The notes under the pieces: generated by a model
Database searches by the model: none
What the model saw: the letters and a program-made list of their open reading frames with translations, nothing else
Told to the model about the DNA's origin: nothing
Shown here: piece after piece, positions 38,681 to 48,856 of the stretch
Layout: each line of letters starts with the position of its first letter
How positions within the stretch are numbered: position 1 is the stretch's first letter
Assembly (NCBI GenBank): GCA_028718545.1
Contig: JAQULT010000004.1
Location: 1 to 58,667 of the forward strand
Source of the DNA: Fidelibacterota bacterium
GTDB lineage: Bacteria; Fidelibacterota; Fidelibacteria; Fidelibacterales; Fidelibacteraceae
DNA: 58,667 bases
Reading direction: 5' to 3'
Made by a program: the position numbers and the translations under genes

Positions 38681-38696
38681 TTGACTGTAAAGGGAC

Positions 38697-41594
38697 TTAT
38701 TTCAGGAGCGACATTTTTTTGATGTCGGTGAAATTCCCCGAGCTCATTCGATAGAAATAGACACCGCTGGAAAGTGCGGAGGCATCGAATTTCAGATCGT
38801 AGCTGCCGGCATTCAAATTGGTATTGATCAGCGTGCGGACATGACGGCCGGTAATGTCAAAGACATCAATGCTCGTCATTCCGGTTTCTTTCAATTCAAA
38901 ATGAATGGTCGTTACCGGGTTGAAGGGGTTCGGGTAGTTTTGTGCCAGCATATACTTGGCGGGAATGATCTCTTCGTTTGCCGTGACATCGATATCGATA
39001 TCGAAGTAAGCGCGGATCATGGGATTCCCAACCTTGTAGGGCACAATGGAAGTCCAGCCGCCGCCGGGTGCCTGCATGGTTGCAAGTCCGGAATAAGTGC
39101 TGTTGGCATCCAGTCCCAGCCATGCCGGGTATTCGCCCGGGGTAGCGCCTTTGACCCCGACCCAGATGCTCTGACCTTCCTCCAGAACGATCCCGCTGCC
39201 GGTTGCCGTCATCGGATTTGTCGGCTTGAAGGTGTTCCAGCCTTCAATGCAGGTAACGGGCGGTTCGATCTTGAGCCAGCTGCTGCCGGGCATACCGTTA
39301 TCGTCGGCATATACCTTGATCTTGTAGGCATCGCCTTCCCAGGCGCCAAAGAAGCGGACGGCTTCGAGTTTGGCGGGATAGCTGCCCGGGGTAACCTTTA
39401 CCACCAGGACCGTATCCATGGCAAGTTCGAATATGTCGTCGACTTCGCCGTCATCATGGGCAATTTCTTCCACATCCGCGGGCATGACAAAGATCGCGGC
39501 ACCGTCGCTGAGTTGACCTTCAAAATCACCGCTGGAGCAAACCACATAGTATTCGTACTCAACCAGAGGACTGGCGGTTTCGTCAACAAAACTGTTGCTG
39601 CTCAGATTCTGGGCAAGCAATTCCAGGGTGGTCTTGCTGGTTTCACGGCGATATACGCTGTACTGCAGGCCGGAGTAGGTCACTTCGCCGTAGCCGGCGG
39701 CGCCGAAAGGCACCGAAGAGCTATTGTCGGAATAGAAGCCGACACCCGGATAATAGATCTTTACTCCGGTACCGTCATCGATATAAGTGGCAGGGAAGTT
39801 TGCCGAGGTTTCCCAGAAAAGCATAACCCAGAAATCACCGTTCCAGGTGATGTCCTCGGCACTGATGTCAACGGCATCATATGCACCCAGCGTCGGAACG
39901 AAATTGTCGCTCCAGTAAAGAACGTTTAGAATCGAATCAATTCCAAAGAGAGCAACGCTGACACTGTCACTGTTGGGATTCAGATTATACAGAACATAAT
40001 CCAGTTCGGTAAAGGTGATGTCTTTGCCGCCGGTGGAATAAGACTGTCCCAGACCGAATCCGACAGTGGAATCGTTCCCGAAATAGGTCCGTGCCGGCCC
40101 GTAGTAAGCGCCGATGGTTTCAGATCCGGGTGTCGTTGCCATAAAATCCTTGGGCAGCTGATAGGTGCCGTCCATATTGTCCCAGCCGATAACAACATTG
40201 CCGTCGCCGTTCAGTTCGGCGGTAACATTCTGCGGAACCGGAAGGTCGGGCTGCGTATAGACGACAAAGTCATCGATCATCAGGCCGTCGCCGGAAGGCA
40301 GGTCGCCGTCACTGTGAAAATAGAAACGGAATTTGACCGTTTTGCCGGCATGGGGAGTCAGATCGCAGAGTTCGCCGTAAGCCCACTGGAAATCGTACCA
40401 GTATTCCGAGCCCTGGGAATAAACATAGTTCGGCAGCGTCGGATCGCCGGTCGGGTTCGAAATGGCATACCAGGTATTGCCGTCATCCGGGGATACTTCA
40501 AGGCGCCAGAAATCGACATCGGGGAATTCTCCGGTTTCGTCATAGAAATTCGGACGGAATTCAAAATTGCAGTAGATCAATGTAGCCGGTTCATTCGGCA
40601 GGGTGATGGAAGGCGACACAAAGTAGTCTTCCAGCAGAACCGCATAGGTCGTATCCCCGTCATAGTTACGGGCTACATGCGTCGGTGACGGAATGGAATC
40701 GGTGGTCTCGTAGACCGTCCAGTAGGCACCCATGGCGGCATTGACCGCATAAGAGACAAGTCCGTCATTGACGCTGCCGTTGAATTCGGCAACACCGGCG
40801 ACATGGATACTGTCAACGAACATACCCCAGAGGGTCGCATCGTCTGTGACATCGTACGCGGGGTCGGTGGCAAGGACAAAGCGGATCTTTACGGTCTGGC
40901 CAATATATTCAGCTAAATTGACGGTAACTTCACCCGTATGGACACCGCCCCAGCCGGGGATCCCCGGACCCATGCCGAATTCATATCCGAAGGAATAGAG
41001 GCTGCTGCAGTTATAAGGAACTCCGGAAACCGGGAGCACGGACCAGTTCGCACCGTCATCGGTGGATATCTGGACGTTACCGCCGTCCCAGCCGTCATAA
41101 CCCGCAGGTTCGCCGCCGGGGCCTTCGGTATAGATCTCCAGATCAAAGGTCATAATGCTGTCCGGACCGCTAAGGGCAACGGCCGGGGTTTCCAGTGCGA
41201 CCATCCAGTGGCTCAGATAACCTTCTTCAATAAGATCGGCGCACCACCACAAGGAATCGCCGGTGGCGAAGGCATCCAGCAAATGCCATTCCCCCCGGGG
41301 ATCCGGGGCAGTCCCGTCAAACTGGGTCCATCCCGGCGCTCCGGCTTCAAAATCCTCAAAATACACAATGGTGACGGCATTGGTATCAACCGCCAGTGCG
41401 GGAGCCTTAGACATCGTCATTTCAGGCTTCCGGACAAGGGACAGTTCTTCCATCACAAGCGGCGCAGACTTTATGACAGCCTGCGGCAGTTTTGATTTCA
41501 GTTCACCAGCCTTGACCATGGTGTCGCTTTGAGGCGCCACGGCCGCGAACAGCGCGACGGCGGCGATCAGTAACAAAGCAACTACACGTTTCAT
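38697..41594 (-). CDS. Large secreted cargo with jelly-roll (MAM-like) domains and type IX sorting domain
   Basis: A 965-residue surface protein. After a signal peptide (about 1-18) come two beta-jelly-roll modules of the kind seen in immune-inhibitor-A and cleaved-adhesin proteins. The first starts at VYFEDFEAGAPGWTQFDG (about 73) and the second near 275-440 (FWRLEVSPDDGNTWYAI, MIDDFVVY). An FN3-like region (about 450-700) and another beta domain follow. The sorting domain begins NYPNPFNPVTTIHFEL, continues SIDVFDITGRHVRTL and ends KKMSLLK. I see no catalytic motif; adhesion or ligand binding is plausible. AAAGGAG precedes the ATG. It is 34 bases downstream of a PorV-family gene and closes the operon. 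Confidence 0.82.
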   Translation of the reverse strand: MKRVVALLLIAAVALFAAVAPQSDTMVKAGELKSKLPQAVIKSAPLVMEELSLVRKPEMTMSKAPALAVDTNAVTIVYFEDFEAGAPGWTQFDGTAPDPRGEWHLLDAFATGDSLWWCADLIEEGYLSHWMVALETPAVALSGPDSIMTFDLEIYTEGPGGEPAGYDGWDGGNVQISTDDGANWSVLPVSGVPYNCSSLYSFGYEFGMGPGIPGWGGVHTGEVTVNLAEYIGQTVKIRFVLATDPAYDVTDDATLWGMFVDSIHVAGVAEFNGSVNDGLVSYAVNAAMGAYWTVYETTDSIPSPTHVARNYDGDTTYAVLLEDYFVSPSITLPNEPATLIYCNFEFRPNFYDETGEFPDVDFWRLEVSPDDGNTWYAISNPTGDPTLPNYVYSQGSEYWYDFQWAYGELCDLTPHAGKTVKFRFYFHSDGDLPSGDGLMIDDFVVYTQPDLPVPQNVTAELNGDGNVVIGWDNMDGTYQLPKDFMATTPGSETIGAYYGPARTYFGNDSTVGFGLGQSYSTGGKDITFTELDYVLYNLNPNSDSVSVALFGIDSILNVLYWSDNFVPTLGAYDAVDISAEDITWNGDFWVMLFWETSANFPATYIDDGTGVKIYYPGVGFYSDNSSSVPFGAAGYGEVTYSGLQYSVYRRETSKTTLELLAQNLSSNSFVDETASPLVEYEYYVVCSSGDFEGQLSDGAAIFVMPADVEEIAHDDGEVDDIFELAMDTVLVVKVTPGSYPAKLEAVRFFGAWEGDAYKIKVYADDNGMPGSSWLKIEPPVTCIEGWNTFKPTNPMTATGSGIVLEEGQSIWVGVKGATPGEYPAWLGLDANSTYSGLATMQAPGGGWTSIVPYKVGNPMIRAYFDIDIDVTANEEIIPAKYMLAQNYPNPFNPVTTIHFELKETGMTSIDVFDITGRHVRTLINTNLNAGSYDLKFDASALSSGVYFYRMSSGNFTDIKKMSLLK

Positions 41595-41628
41595 GTGTGT
41601 TCTCCTTTCTCAAGTTTTTGTTTTTTTA

Positions 41629-42675
41629 TTAAAATCCAACTTGGATACTTACCTGATTCACGAATCCCAATAATCCGTAACTTACAAAAGCGTAATCAAT
41701 ATTCAAAGGCATACTATTTAAATCAAGATCGAGTCCGATTCCGGCGGAAAATCCCGCCTGATCGTAGTTGATATGGTATCCGGCACGCAGTGCGAGCATG
41801 TCCCGGAAGGCATATTCCAGTCCCGTATTAAAGCGCAGGAAATGGTCCATGGGATCATTCGCATCGAAAGACCAGGTCAGACGATGAACGGGGTTCTGCA
41901 GAATCTCGCTCTCCGGCCCCAGAATATCCAGCATAATTCCCATGCGGAAAACCAGCGGCAGGGACCATTCTTCCGTATTGAGGCGGGCTTCGGTATTGGG
42001 GTTCCCGCTGTAGGTCGGATCGGTATCTACATCGATGGTAAGATCCGGGCCGTCAAACTTGACCTTGGTACTGAAGTTCGTAATGGCCATTCCCAGATGA
42101 ATTCCCTTGATGCCGGTATTGAACTGCGAACCGATATCAAAGGCAAAGGCCGTGGCGGATTCGCGCCAGATGCTTTCATGCGCCATTTTTACCGTACCGC
42201 CCACGCTGAGACGGTCGGTCAGTTTTCTCGAATAGGAAAGACCGATCGCGATATCGCTGACGGTAAAGAATTCGCCCGATCCTTCCGGGAATTCAAGGGT
42301 GGTCACTTCCATTTCCCCGGAGTTCAGATAGGTAATGCTAACGCCGAGATAATCGGAGCGTCCAATCTGCGTTCCGTAGGCGACAAATCCATGCTGAATT
42401 CCGGCATACAAGGAAGTATAGGTCCCGTAAAAGGACTGCCGTGTCAAATGGGAAAGTCCGGCAGGATTCCAGTGAAGGGCGGAAAGATCATTGACCCCCG
42501 CCACCCGGGCGCCGCCCAAGGCTGCGGCTTCCGCGCCGACTTCCATTTTCAGGAATTGCATGGCGCGGGTGGCCACTTTGGAAATATCCTCCGGGATCTC
42601 CGGGCTCTGCGCCCCCAGCGGGTAAACAGCCAGAAGAATTATCAATATTGTTAATGAACGCCGCAATAATAACAT
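41629..42675 (-). CDS. PorV/PorQ-family outer-membrane barrel, cassette A
   Basis: A 348-residue outer-membrane barrel with a signal peptide (about 1-22). The family signature is GAEAAALGGARVAGVNDLSALHWNPAGLSH, followed by beta-strands containing YSRKLTDRLSVGG and a C-terminal Phe (SIQVGF) typical of barrels. It is homologous to the cassette B protein (which shares SRKLTDR, FDIG/FDFG and the NPAGLS box) and more distantly to the barrel beside porU. In type IX secretion PorV carries cargo from SprA to PorU. Here it follows a PNPY-type secreted protein by 11 bases and precedes a YPNPFNP cargo by 34, suggesting a carrier for one or both. AAGGAG precedes the start. Confidence 0.82.
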   Translation of the reverse strand: MLLLRRSLTILIILLAVYPLGAQSPEIPEDISKVATRAMQFLKMEVGAEAAALGGARVAGVNDLSALHWNPAGLSHLTRQSFYGTYTSLYAGIQHGFVAYGTQIGRSDYLGVSITYLNSGEMEVTTLEFPEGSGEFFTVSDIAIGLSYSRKLTDRLSVGGTVKMAHESIWRESATAFAFDIGSQFNTGIKGIHLGMAITNFSTKVKFDGPDLTIDVDTDPTYSGNPNTEARLNTEEWSLPLVFRMGIMLDILGPESEILQNPVHRLTWSFDANDPMDHFLRFNTGLEYAFRDMLALRAGYHINYDQAGFSAGIGLDLDLNSMPLNIDYAFVSYGLLGFVNQVSIQVGF

Positions 42676-42686
42676 TTGCGCTCTCC

Positions 42687-45600
42687 TTATCGTATAATGG
42701 CGAATTTGCCGACATGCTTTCTGCCGTCGGGCAGTTCAACGGTAAAGACATACAGCCCCGGAGCCACTTCCTGGCGGTTGATCGTGGTCAGATCCCAGGC
42801 GGCGGAGTCGTCATAAAGATTGTTATGCTCGACCTTATTGACGTATTCTCCGGTAAGAGTGAATATCTTGATGGTACAGACACTCGGCAGGTTGGTGAAC
42901 AGCAGTTTCTTTGTGTACTGGCTTTGTTCCCACTGCGCGGAAACCATATAGGGGTTCGGTACGACCTTGATAGTGGCAAGGTCCGTTTCTTCCGCACTCA
43001 AGACTTCGCGGTAATCCGCCGCGCTAAAGGTATATTCATCCCCTTGCTGCAGGGGTTTCCAGGTATAGAAGAACAGAGTGTCACCCGCCGTGAAAGGATA
43101 GCCTTTCGGGGAAAGCAGCAGGGTATCCCAGGAGAATTCGAACATCCATGTCGGGACTGTCAGACCCGGACGGCCCGGAACATCCGTCTCGTAAAAAGCC
43201 AGGTCATCCAGGAAATTCAGGGTGTCGTCCCGGCTGATGCTTTCCTCCAGGATCAGGAGCGTTACGCGCTCTCCGCCTGGAATTTTTATTCCTTTAAAGG
43301 GTACCGGTCTGGGGATCCTCGCCATGGTCCATAAAGCCGTGTCCAGTACCGCATCCGCGGCACCGAAAACAATCGCATAATCCTGCGCCGGCGGATAGGG
43401 AAGGCTGGAACGCGGGCTGGCATTGATATACTTTTGACCGGAAGCCCAGATAACCTCTTTGGATGCGGCTTTTTCAATATTGTTGAAAACGACCTGCAAG
43501 CCATCGAAGATCGGGCGGTAATAGTCCTTGATATTAGGATTCAGGTCGTTGTTCGTATGGTCTTTGATCAGCGTATCGCCGTCCGTCATATCCACAACCG
43601 TATAGCGCGGATTGCGGATATAGGGACCGTTGGCGCTGGCCGGATTCGCCTTGATGCTGATCTTGTATTCGTGGTTCGTTACTTTGGAAGGATTGGCGAT
43701 CCGGATCTTGGTCTCGGTATTTCCCACCGTATTGGGACCCGGGACCAGATCAATGCGCCCCTTAATGTCGATCGGGGTTTTGGACGGCGTGATCTTGACG
43801 AACTGCGGAGACAGCGGCGTTGTTCCCCGGGGATTCTCGAGGCTCTCCAGTGCATAGGTCGCCCACTGCGAACTGGTGTTGGTCTGCGACCAGGTAGTAT
43901 CGTAGCGAATGACCTCGTATTTTGCGCCGGAAAGGGGATCCGTAATTTCTTCGCTGTAGACTTCCACCTTAAAACCGGGTTCGATACCGATATCGTAAGC
44001 GGTAACGGAATAGGTGTATTCTTTTCCGATCTGCACATCGTAATCCACATATTCATGCTGGAGACCGGAATTGCTTCCCAGATTGAACCAGGGCGCCATG
44101 GGATCGGGACCGGAAATTTCCCGTCCGTAGCGTGCGATGTCTTCCGCTGCTGTCAGGTCGTACTGTGCCAGCGGGATATAACCGACCTGGGTCTGATTGA
44201 CATCGTAAATCGGTTTCCCCCAGGTTTGGCCGCCATCGGTCGATTTATAGATCCGGTATCCTTCAAAGTCCGCGTATCCGGTCACAATGTCCCGGGAGCT
44301 TTCCGCGGCGTTATCCCACATCAGGCGTACCGAAGGGCGTTCTTTTTCTGCGTCCCATTCGCCAATGGCGGAAAGGGTCGGCGCGGTGGGCGCCGAAAAG
44401 CCCTGGTAACGCAGGTCGTACATGATCTGCGCCATATTGGCGTTGCGGTTCAGGTCCGGAATGTCCTCTCCCATGATCACGGCAAAGGAGAACATGGCCG
44501 TATCCCCGACATTAAAGGTAAAGGGGCCGGAAGACATCATGCAAACGCAGTCAAGGCCGTCGGGAAATTGCGTCATCAGTCCTTCCATGCTGTCAAAATG
44601 GGGATTCAGAACGCCGCTGTTGTTGGAATGAAAGAACCATGTATCTTCTTTCTCCGTCAATCCGGTGGTATCGCCGGACATCAGCTGGTACATAAGCTGT
44701 TCTTTTTTGGGAGACTCGGGAGTAGAGCCGTCGCCGATAAAGGGACCGCCGGAGCCTTCCTTGTCGATCACGCCCGGCCGGTTATACCAGTCGAACCAGT
44801 GCCAGTCGGTCAGCCCGAGTTCTTCACCGGGTGCGACATAATTGGTCGGGCTCAGCCAGACCGTGTCGCTTGCGCGCGGCGTATCCAGCAGCTTAACGGC
44901 CACAAAGGCATCCACATCGTAGGCGCCGTTACATTCCTTTTGGTCCAGATCGTAGATGAATGCGTAGTCATAGGTGCTGTTATAACCCATCATATCGCCG
45001 TCATTGGTATTACAGGGGCGGTAACCGCCGCCGTAAAATGCCGAGAACATATCGGCGTCAAAATAAAAGCCGAAATACGCATTCTCGTAATTGTAACCCA
45101 GACCGCCGTTCAGACCGTATTTGTCGCTTTCGTTGACGACCTTCATGGTCACAAAGAGGATATCCTCCGCATAGGCCCGGCCGTAGGAGTGTACCGTAGC
45201 ATAGACCCGGCTGCCGGTGGGGTAGCCGGTGAGTTTCGATACCGGCTCGCGGTCTGCGTGCGCATCGTCGAATTCCAGATAAACATCCACATCCGAGGTA
45301 AAGCGCCCGTCAACGGTCTTCAGATAGGTGGGAGAAGAAGGATCGGTGTCGGTAGCGTACCAGCCCGGCCAGAAGCGTTCTTCTTCACCGAGTTCATTTT
45401 CACGCAGCGGCCAGGATTCCGGGGCAATGGATGTCGCCAACAGCGGCCAAGTGTCGTTTTCGTCGGTCCAAACGCCACCGGCATAATCCCCGGCAGTGAT
45501 ATCGCCGGAATAGGTCTTTCCCTTAGAACCGAGCACTACATCCCAGTCTGTATTGATCTGGTTGCTGGTACGGTCCAACCAGGATTCGGAGACCGTGGGC

Positions 45601-45944
45601 CCCCAGTAGATGATCTGATCGGGGTTCGTCGGGTGCGGCCGCAGTGCCCAGGGATAAGGATTCCCGGCTTTGTCCTTGCCCGGAACGCCCAGCATAAAGG
45701 ATACATTGGCAACATATTGGTAATCGCCCCAGGCGCCGGCAACATCATCCTGCCAGTGATCGATAAAATTCCCGTAATTCAGGATTGCGGTCTTGAATTT
45801 CCCCTGATCCGCATAGCTTTTTGCACGTTCATAGATAGGATTGGCTGCGGGCTTCCGAAAAGCACTCCCGTACTTGACTTCCAGCGGAATGGCCATCAGC
45901 AGTACCGGCAATATAAGACATCCTATGCGATAAATATATTTCAT
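42687..45944 (-). CDS. Large secreted protein with FN3-like core and variant PNPY C-terminal domain, cassette A
   Basis: A 1,085-residue exported protein of unknown function. An N-terminal signal segment (RIGCLILPVLLMAIPLE) precedes a large beta region. Near residue 470 stands SSGPFTFNVGDTAMF, followed by an FN3-like module (DFEGYRIYKSTDGGQTW, TYSVTAYDIG, about 540-660). The last ~90 residues begin VPNPYMVSAQW and continue FTNLPSVCTIKIFTLTGEYV, ending KFAIIR. This is a recognisable sorting-domain relative in which the usual NPFNP box is NPY. The cassette B protein has the same motifs in the same order, so the two are homologous despite low identity. The gene is 11 bases from both its TBDR and its PorV neighbours. 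AAGGAG precedes the ATG. Confidence 0.75.
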   Translation of the reverse strand: MKYIYRIGCLILPVLLMAIPLEVKYGSAFRKPAANPIYERAKSYADQGKFKTAILNYGNFIDHWQDDVAGAWGDYQYVANVSFMLGVPGKDKAGNPYPWALRPHPTNPDQIIYWGPTVSESWLDRTSNQINTDWDVVLGSKGKTYSGDITAGDYAGGVWTDENDTWPLLATSIAPESWPLRENELGEEERFWPGWYATDTDPSSPTYLKTVDGRFTSDVDVYLEFDDAHADREPVSKLTGYPTGSRVYATVHSYGRAYAEDILFVTMKVVNESDKYGLNGGLGYNYENAYFGFYFDADMFSAFYGGGYRPCNTNDGDMMGYNSTYDYAFIYDLDQKECNGAYDVDAFVAVKLLDTPRASDTVWLSPTNYVAPGEELGLTDWHWFDWYNRPGVIDKEGSGGPFIGDGSTPESPKKEQLMYQLMSGDTTGLTEKEDTWFFHSNNSGVLNPHFDSMEGLMTQFPDGLDCVCMMSSGPFTFNVGDTAMFSFAVIMGEDIPDLNRNANMAQIMYDLRYQGFSAPTAPTLSAIGEWDAEKERPSVRLMWDNAAESSRDIVTGYADFEGYRIYKSTDGGQTWGKPIYDVNQTQVGYIPLAQYDLTAAEDIARYGREISGPDPMAPWFNLGSNSGLQHEYVDYDVQIGKEYTYSVTAYDIGIEPGFKVEVYSEEITDPLSGAKYEVIRYDTTWSQTNTSSQWATYALESLENPRGTTPLSPQFVKITPSKTPIDIKGRIDLVPGPNTVGNTETKIRIANPSKVTNHEYKISIKANPASANGPYIRNPRYTVVDMTDGDTLIKDHTNNDLNPNIKDYYRPIFDGLQVVFNNIEKAASKEVIWASGQKYINASPRSSLPYPPAQDYAIVFGAADAVLDTALWTMARIPRPVPFKGIKIPGGERVTLLILEESISRDDTLNFLDDLAFYETDVPGRPGLTVPTWMFEFSWDTLLLSPKGYPFTAGDTLFFYTWKPLQQGDEYTFSAADYREVLSAEETDLATIKVVPNPYMVSAQWEQSQYTKKLLFTNLPSVCTIKIFTLTGEYVNKVEHNNLYDDSAAWDLTTINRQEVAPGLYVFTVELPDGRKHVGKFAIIR

Positions 45945-45955
45945 GAATGAACTCC

Positions 45956-48841
45956 TTAAAAGTCGACTTCAATAAAGAAATCCAGACTGCGGTAATCGTC
46001 ATAATACCAGGGCCGGTCGTAAAAGGTGGAACTGCGGATACCGTCCAGAATATAGCCCTGGTCCTTCCCGCCGGGATTTTCCGGATCGCCGGTGCGCGGA
46101 TAGACGTAGAGCGCGTTCTTCCGGTTAAAGATATTCGTGCAGACCAGACCCAATACCATGCGGCTGCTGCCAAAGAGATTGATATACTTCCGGAATGCCA
46201 GATTGGCCGTGTAATAGGCCGGCATGCGTTCGCTGTTCTGCGGACCCGCTTGTTCGTTCGCCAGGATCGGCGTATAGGGCGCACCCGAGATCCCGACCAG
46301 GGTCAGGTTCGTCATCGTATTCTCGAAAAGGCGGTAGGCACCCAGCGGAATTCCGTATCCTTTCGGAACCCGGAAGGTCATCTGCGCACTGAAGTCGTGC
46401 GTGCGGTCGTAATCCTGTAAAACCTCATTTTTCGGCATGGTCAGAGGATTTTCAGAATTCCGGTAGCCTTCCCAGGGATCCGAGCGGTTACCCTTTGCCA
46501 CCGAATAGGTGTACTGGATATTCCCGGTAAAGAAACGGCCGCGGCGCTTTTCAAAGATCAGGTCCATACCGCGCGATGAACCGTAGTCATAATTCACAAA
46601 GGTTGTATAGGTCACCGAACCCACCCGTACCTGTTCGGTGGAATTCATGTTGCTGTAATCTTTGGACCAACCCACCAGGCCAAAGACGTAATCGCGCAGG
46701 ACCTCCGTGTTCAGACCGAACTCGTAGCTGGTCACTTTTTGCGCGCTGACCGAAGGATTTCCGACCAGTGGCAGGGGCGTGTTGAAAAATTCGTCCAGTT
46801 CGTCGCGTTTGTCAATGTTGTTATAGATGTCCCGGTAAGTGGGGTTCTGGTAATAAATGCCGTAACCAAAGGTAAAGGTCGACTTGTCCGTGATGACATG
46901 CGAAAAACCCAGACGCGGGCTCCAGAGAAATTCCCAGCCCACCGGATAGAGGGTGGTATCGGGAACACGGGGGTCCGCCCACATCGAATCCCGGGAATTT
47001 GCCGCGTCAAAACGCAGGCCTGCATTGATCACCATCCAGGGATATTCGATCTTGTCCTCTATGTATCCCGCAAATTCCTGCGGCCTCCGCTGATACTTTT
47101 CCGTATAGGGTGTGGACAGCCAGGGAAGCTGAGTTTCGTCAAAAATAATGGTATGCGTTTTATAATCGAGTCCGGACTTGATCTGGTGGTGGCGGCTGAC
47201 CTGGGAGGTAACGTCAAAACGGAACTCCCGCGTCTGCGAGCTGGTAAAATGATGGTAACGGTCCGCACCGCTGTAGTAGAACTCCCCGTAATACTGCCAC
47301 AGGTTCGGGCTATTCTGGTACTTGATGATCATATCCTCATCGATGAACGGATAATAGATATAGGGCATGTTGTACATGTCCGGTTCCAGCCATTCGCCCA
47401 TGGCATCGCCGTAGCGCCACAGCGTATCCGATCCGGACATAACATATTGCAGGGGAACATTATTGCCGAATTCGTTCTCCATCAGCGGAACTTTGGTGCT
47501 GTCGTAAAAATCGGCCCAATAACGCTCTTCCACCCAGTTGGGATATCCGTCGCCGTCCGTATCGTAATTGCGGACACCCATGGTCATCTGCTGGGTAAAA
47601 TCGGAATAATTCACGGTATAATAGGTTTTATCATTGATCTGATGACGCCATTCAAGGGTATAGCGCTTCGAAACCTTTTCCACCTCGTTCTTGCCAAGAT
47701 CAAAGAAAATATAGGCCGGATCGAAGGCCTTATAGTTCGAATTGACATACCAGTGCGAAAGATTCAGGCGCATCTTGGGAGAAAGCAGGAAGGTCAGTTT
47801 AGTAAAAATATCAAAGGTATTGTCAAATCCAAAATCCCGCCATCCGGCGATCGTATCCAGCGGATTGATATGGTTATCGGTATTATATTCGCTCAAAGGT
47901 TTGTCCAGATCAAACACAATATCGTCAAATTTATACACGGCATAAGCCTGATTGCTCTGGTCAAAACTGGTCCAGAGCCGGATATTCTTGCTGATCAGGG
48001 GACCGCCGAAGCCGCCGGCGATCTTGGAGTAATTGCGCAGCTGGTCCTGCCGGGACGAAAGAGGCCCCAGATTACTGCGTTCAAGACGCAGCATGCCCGT
48101 CCATCTTTCCGGACCCGTTCGGGTGACCGTGTTGATCATGCCGGACATGGCATCGCCGTATTCCGCATTGAAAAAACCGGTCTGAAAGTCCACCTGTGCC
48201 ACGGCAAACTGATTCAGGCGGGTGCCTTTGCCCTTTCCGCCGTAGATGGGGTTTTCAATATACATACCGTCGATCATAAAACCGGTCTCGTTAGCCCGGC
48301 CGCCGCGGACGTGGATCTGTTCGATCCCGCGTTCCTCAAAACCCGGGATGCCAAGATCGGCCGTTTTGATCTCGATAATACCGGACTGCAGCGTGTAGAT
48401 CTCCGTCATATCGCGGACCGGAAGGTTGACGACCTGCTCGGTCTCCATGGTAACCTTTCGTCCTACCACGTCTTTTTCAACCGAGGGGCGTTCGGCAACC
48501 ACCTCCACCACCTCGCCCTGGACAGCTTCGATCTCCATCCGGACATTGATAATGGTTGACTGGTCGCGAATGATCTTTACTCCGCGCTGAATGACCTTTT
48601 TGTAACCGATCATCGTATAGGTGACAGTATATTCCCCGACGGGCAGATTGATCACGTTGTAATAGCCGGTATTATCGGTAAAGGTCCCGGTACGGGTTCC
48701 CTCGACCAGAATATTGACACCCGTTAGCGGCTCGCCGGTCTCGGCCGATTCGACCGATCCGCGGATCGAACCGACAATATCGGCATAAGCCAGACTGAAA
48801 ACCATCAACGACAGTACAAAAAGGATAGACCTTTTCTTCAT
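45956..48841 (-). CDS. TonB-dependent receptor with carboxypeptidase-like N-terminal domain, cassette A
   Basis: A 961-residue outer-membrane TonB-dependent receptor. It has a signal peptide (about 1-20) and a CarboxypepD_reg beta-sandwich (about 24-105: GSVESAETGEPLTGVNILVEGT, NLPVGEYTVTYTMIGY). A linker with EVVEVVAERP follows, where the TonB box would lie. The plug domain has HVRGGRANETGFMIDGMYI and YGDAMSGMINTVTRTG, and the 22-strand-type barrel ends in Phe (FFIEVDF). This is the SusC-like architecture of FCB bacteria. The substrate is unknown. It starts 59 bases after the Asp-box cargo gene, across a hairpin, and is 11 bases before the PNPY protein. No tonB/exbBD is present. Confidence 0.92.
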   Translation of the reverse strand: MKKRSILFVLSLMVFSLAYADIVGSIRGSVESAETGEPLTGVNILVEGTRTGTFTDNTGYYNVINLPVGEYTVTYTMIGYKKVIQRGVKIIRDQSTIINVRMEIEAVQGEVVEVVAERPSVEKDVVGRKVTMETEQVVNLPVRDMTEIYTLQSGIIEIKTADLGIPGFEERGIEQIHVRGGRANETGFMIDGMYIENPIYGGKGKGTRLNQFAVAQVDFQTGFFNAEYGDAMSGMINTVTRTGPERWTGMLRLERSNLGPLSSRQDQLRNYSKIAGGFGGPLISKNIRLWTSFDQSNQAYAVYKFDDIVFDLDKPLSEYNTDNHINPLDTIAGWRDFGFDNTFDIFTKLTFLLSPKMRLNLSHWYVNSNYKAFDPAYIFFDLGKNEVEKVSKRYTLEWRHQINDKTYYTVNYSDFTQQMTMGVRNYDTDGDGYPNWVEERYWADFYDSTKVPLMENEFGNNVPLQYVMSGSDTLWRYGDAMGEWLEPDMYNMPYIYYPFIDEDMIIKYQNSPNLWQYYGEFYYSGADRYHHFTSSQTREFRFDVTSQVSRHHQIKSGLDYKTHTIIFDETQLPWLSTPYTEKYQRRPQEFAGYIEDKIEYPWMVINAGLRFDAANSRDSMWADPRVPDTTLYPVGWEFLWSPRLGFSHVITDKSTFTFGYGIYYQNPTYRDIYNNIDKRDELDEFFNTPLPLVGNPSVSAQKVTSYEFGLNTEVLRDYVFGLVGWSKDYSNMNSTEQVRVGSVTYTTFVNYDYGSSRGMDLIFEKRRGRFFTGNIQYTYSVAKGNRSDPWEGYRNSENPLTMPKNEVLQDYDRTHDFSAQMTFRVPKGYGIPLGAYRLFENTMTNLTLVGISGAPYTPILANEQAGPQNSERMPAYYTANLAFRKYINLFGSSRMVLGLVCTNIFNRKNALYVYPRTGDPENPGGKDQGYILDGIRSSTFYDRPWYYDDYRSLDFFIEVDF

Positions 48842-48856
48842 ACAATCCCCTTAAGG

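Noticed and set aside
43434..45950. 838-codon open frame on the plus strand opposite the cassette A large protein
   Set aside because: It mirrors the codon bias of the minus-strand gene, which has a signal peptide, ribosome site and domains. The plus-strand product has no recognisable domain and a composition typical of antisense shadows.
46739..48559. 606-codon plus-strand frame opposite the TonB-dependent receptor
   Set aside because: The receptor on the minus strand is unmistakable; the antisense product shows no family motif.
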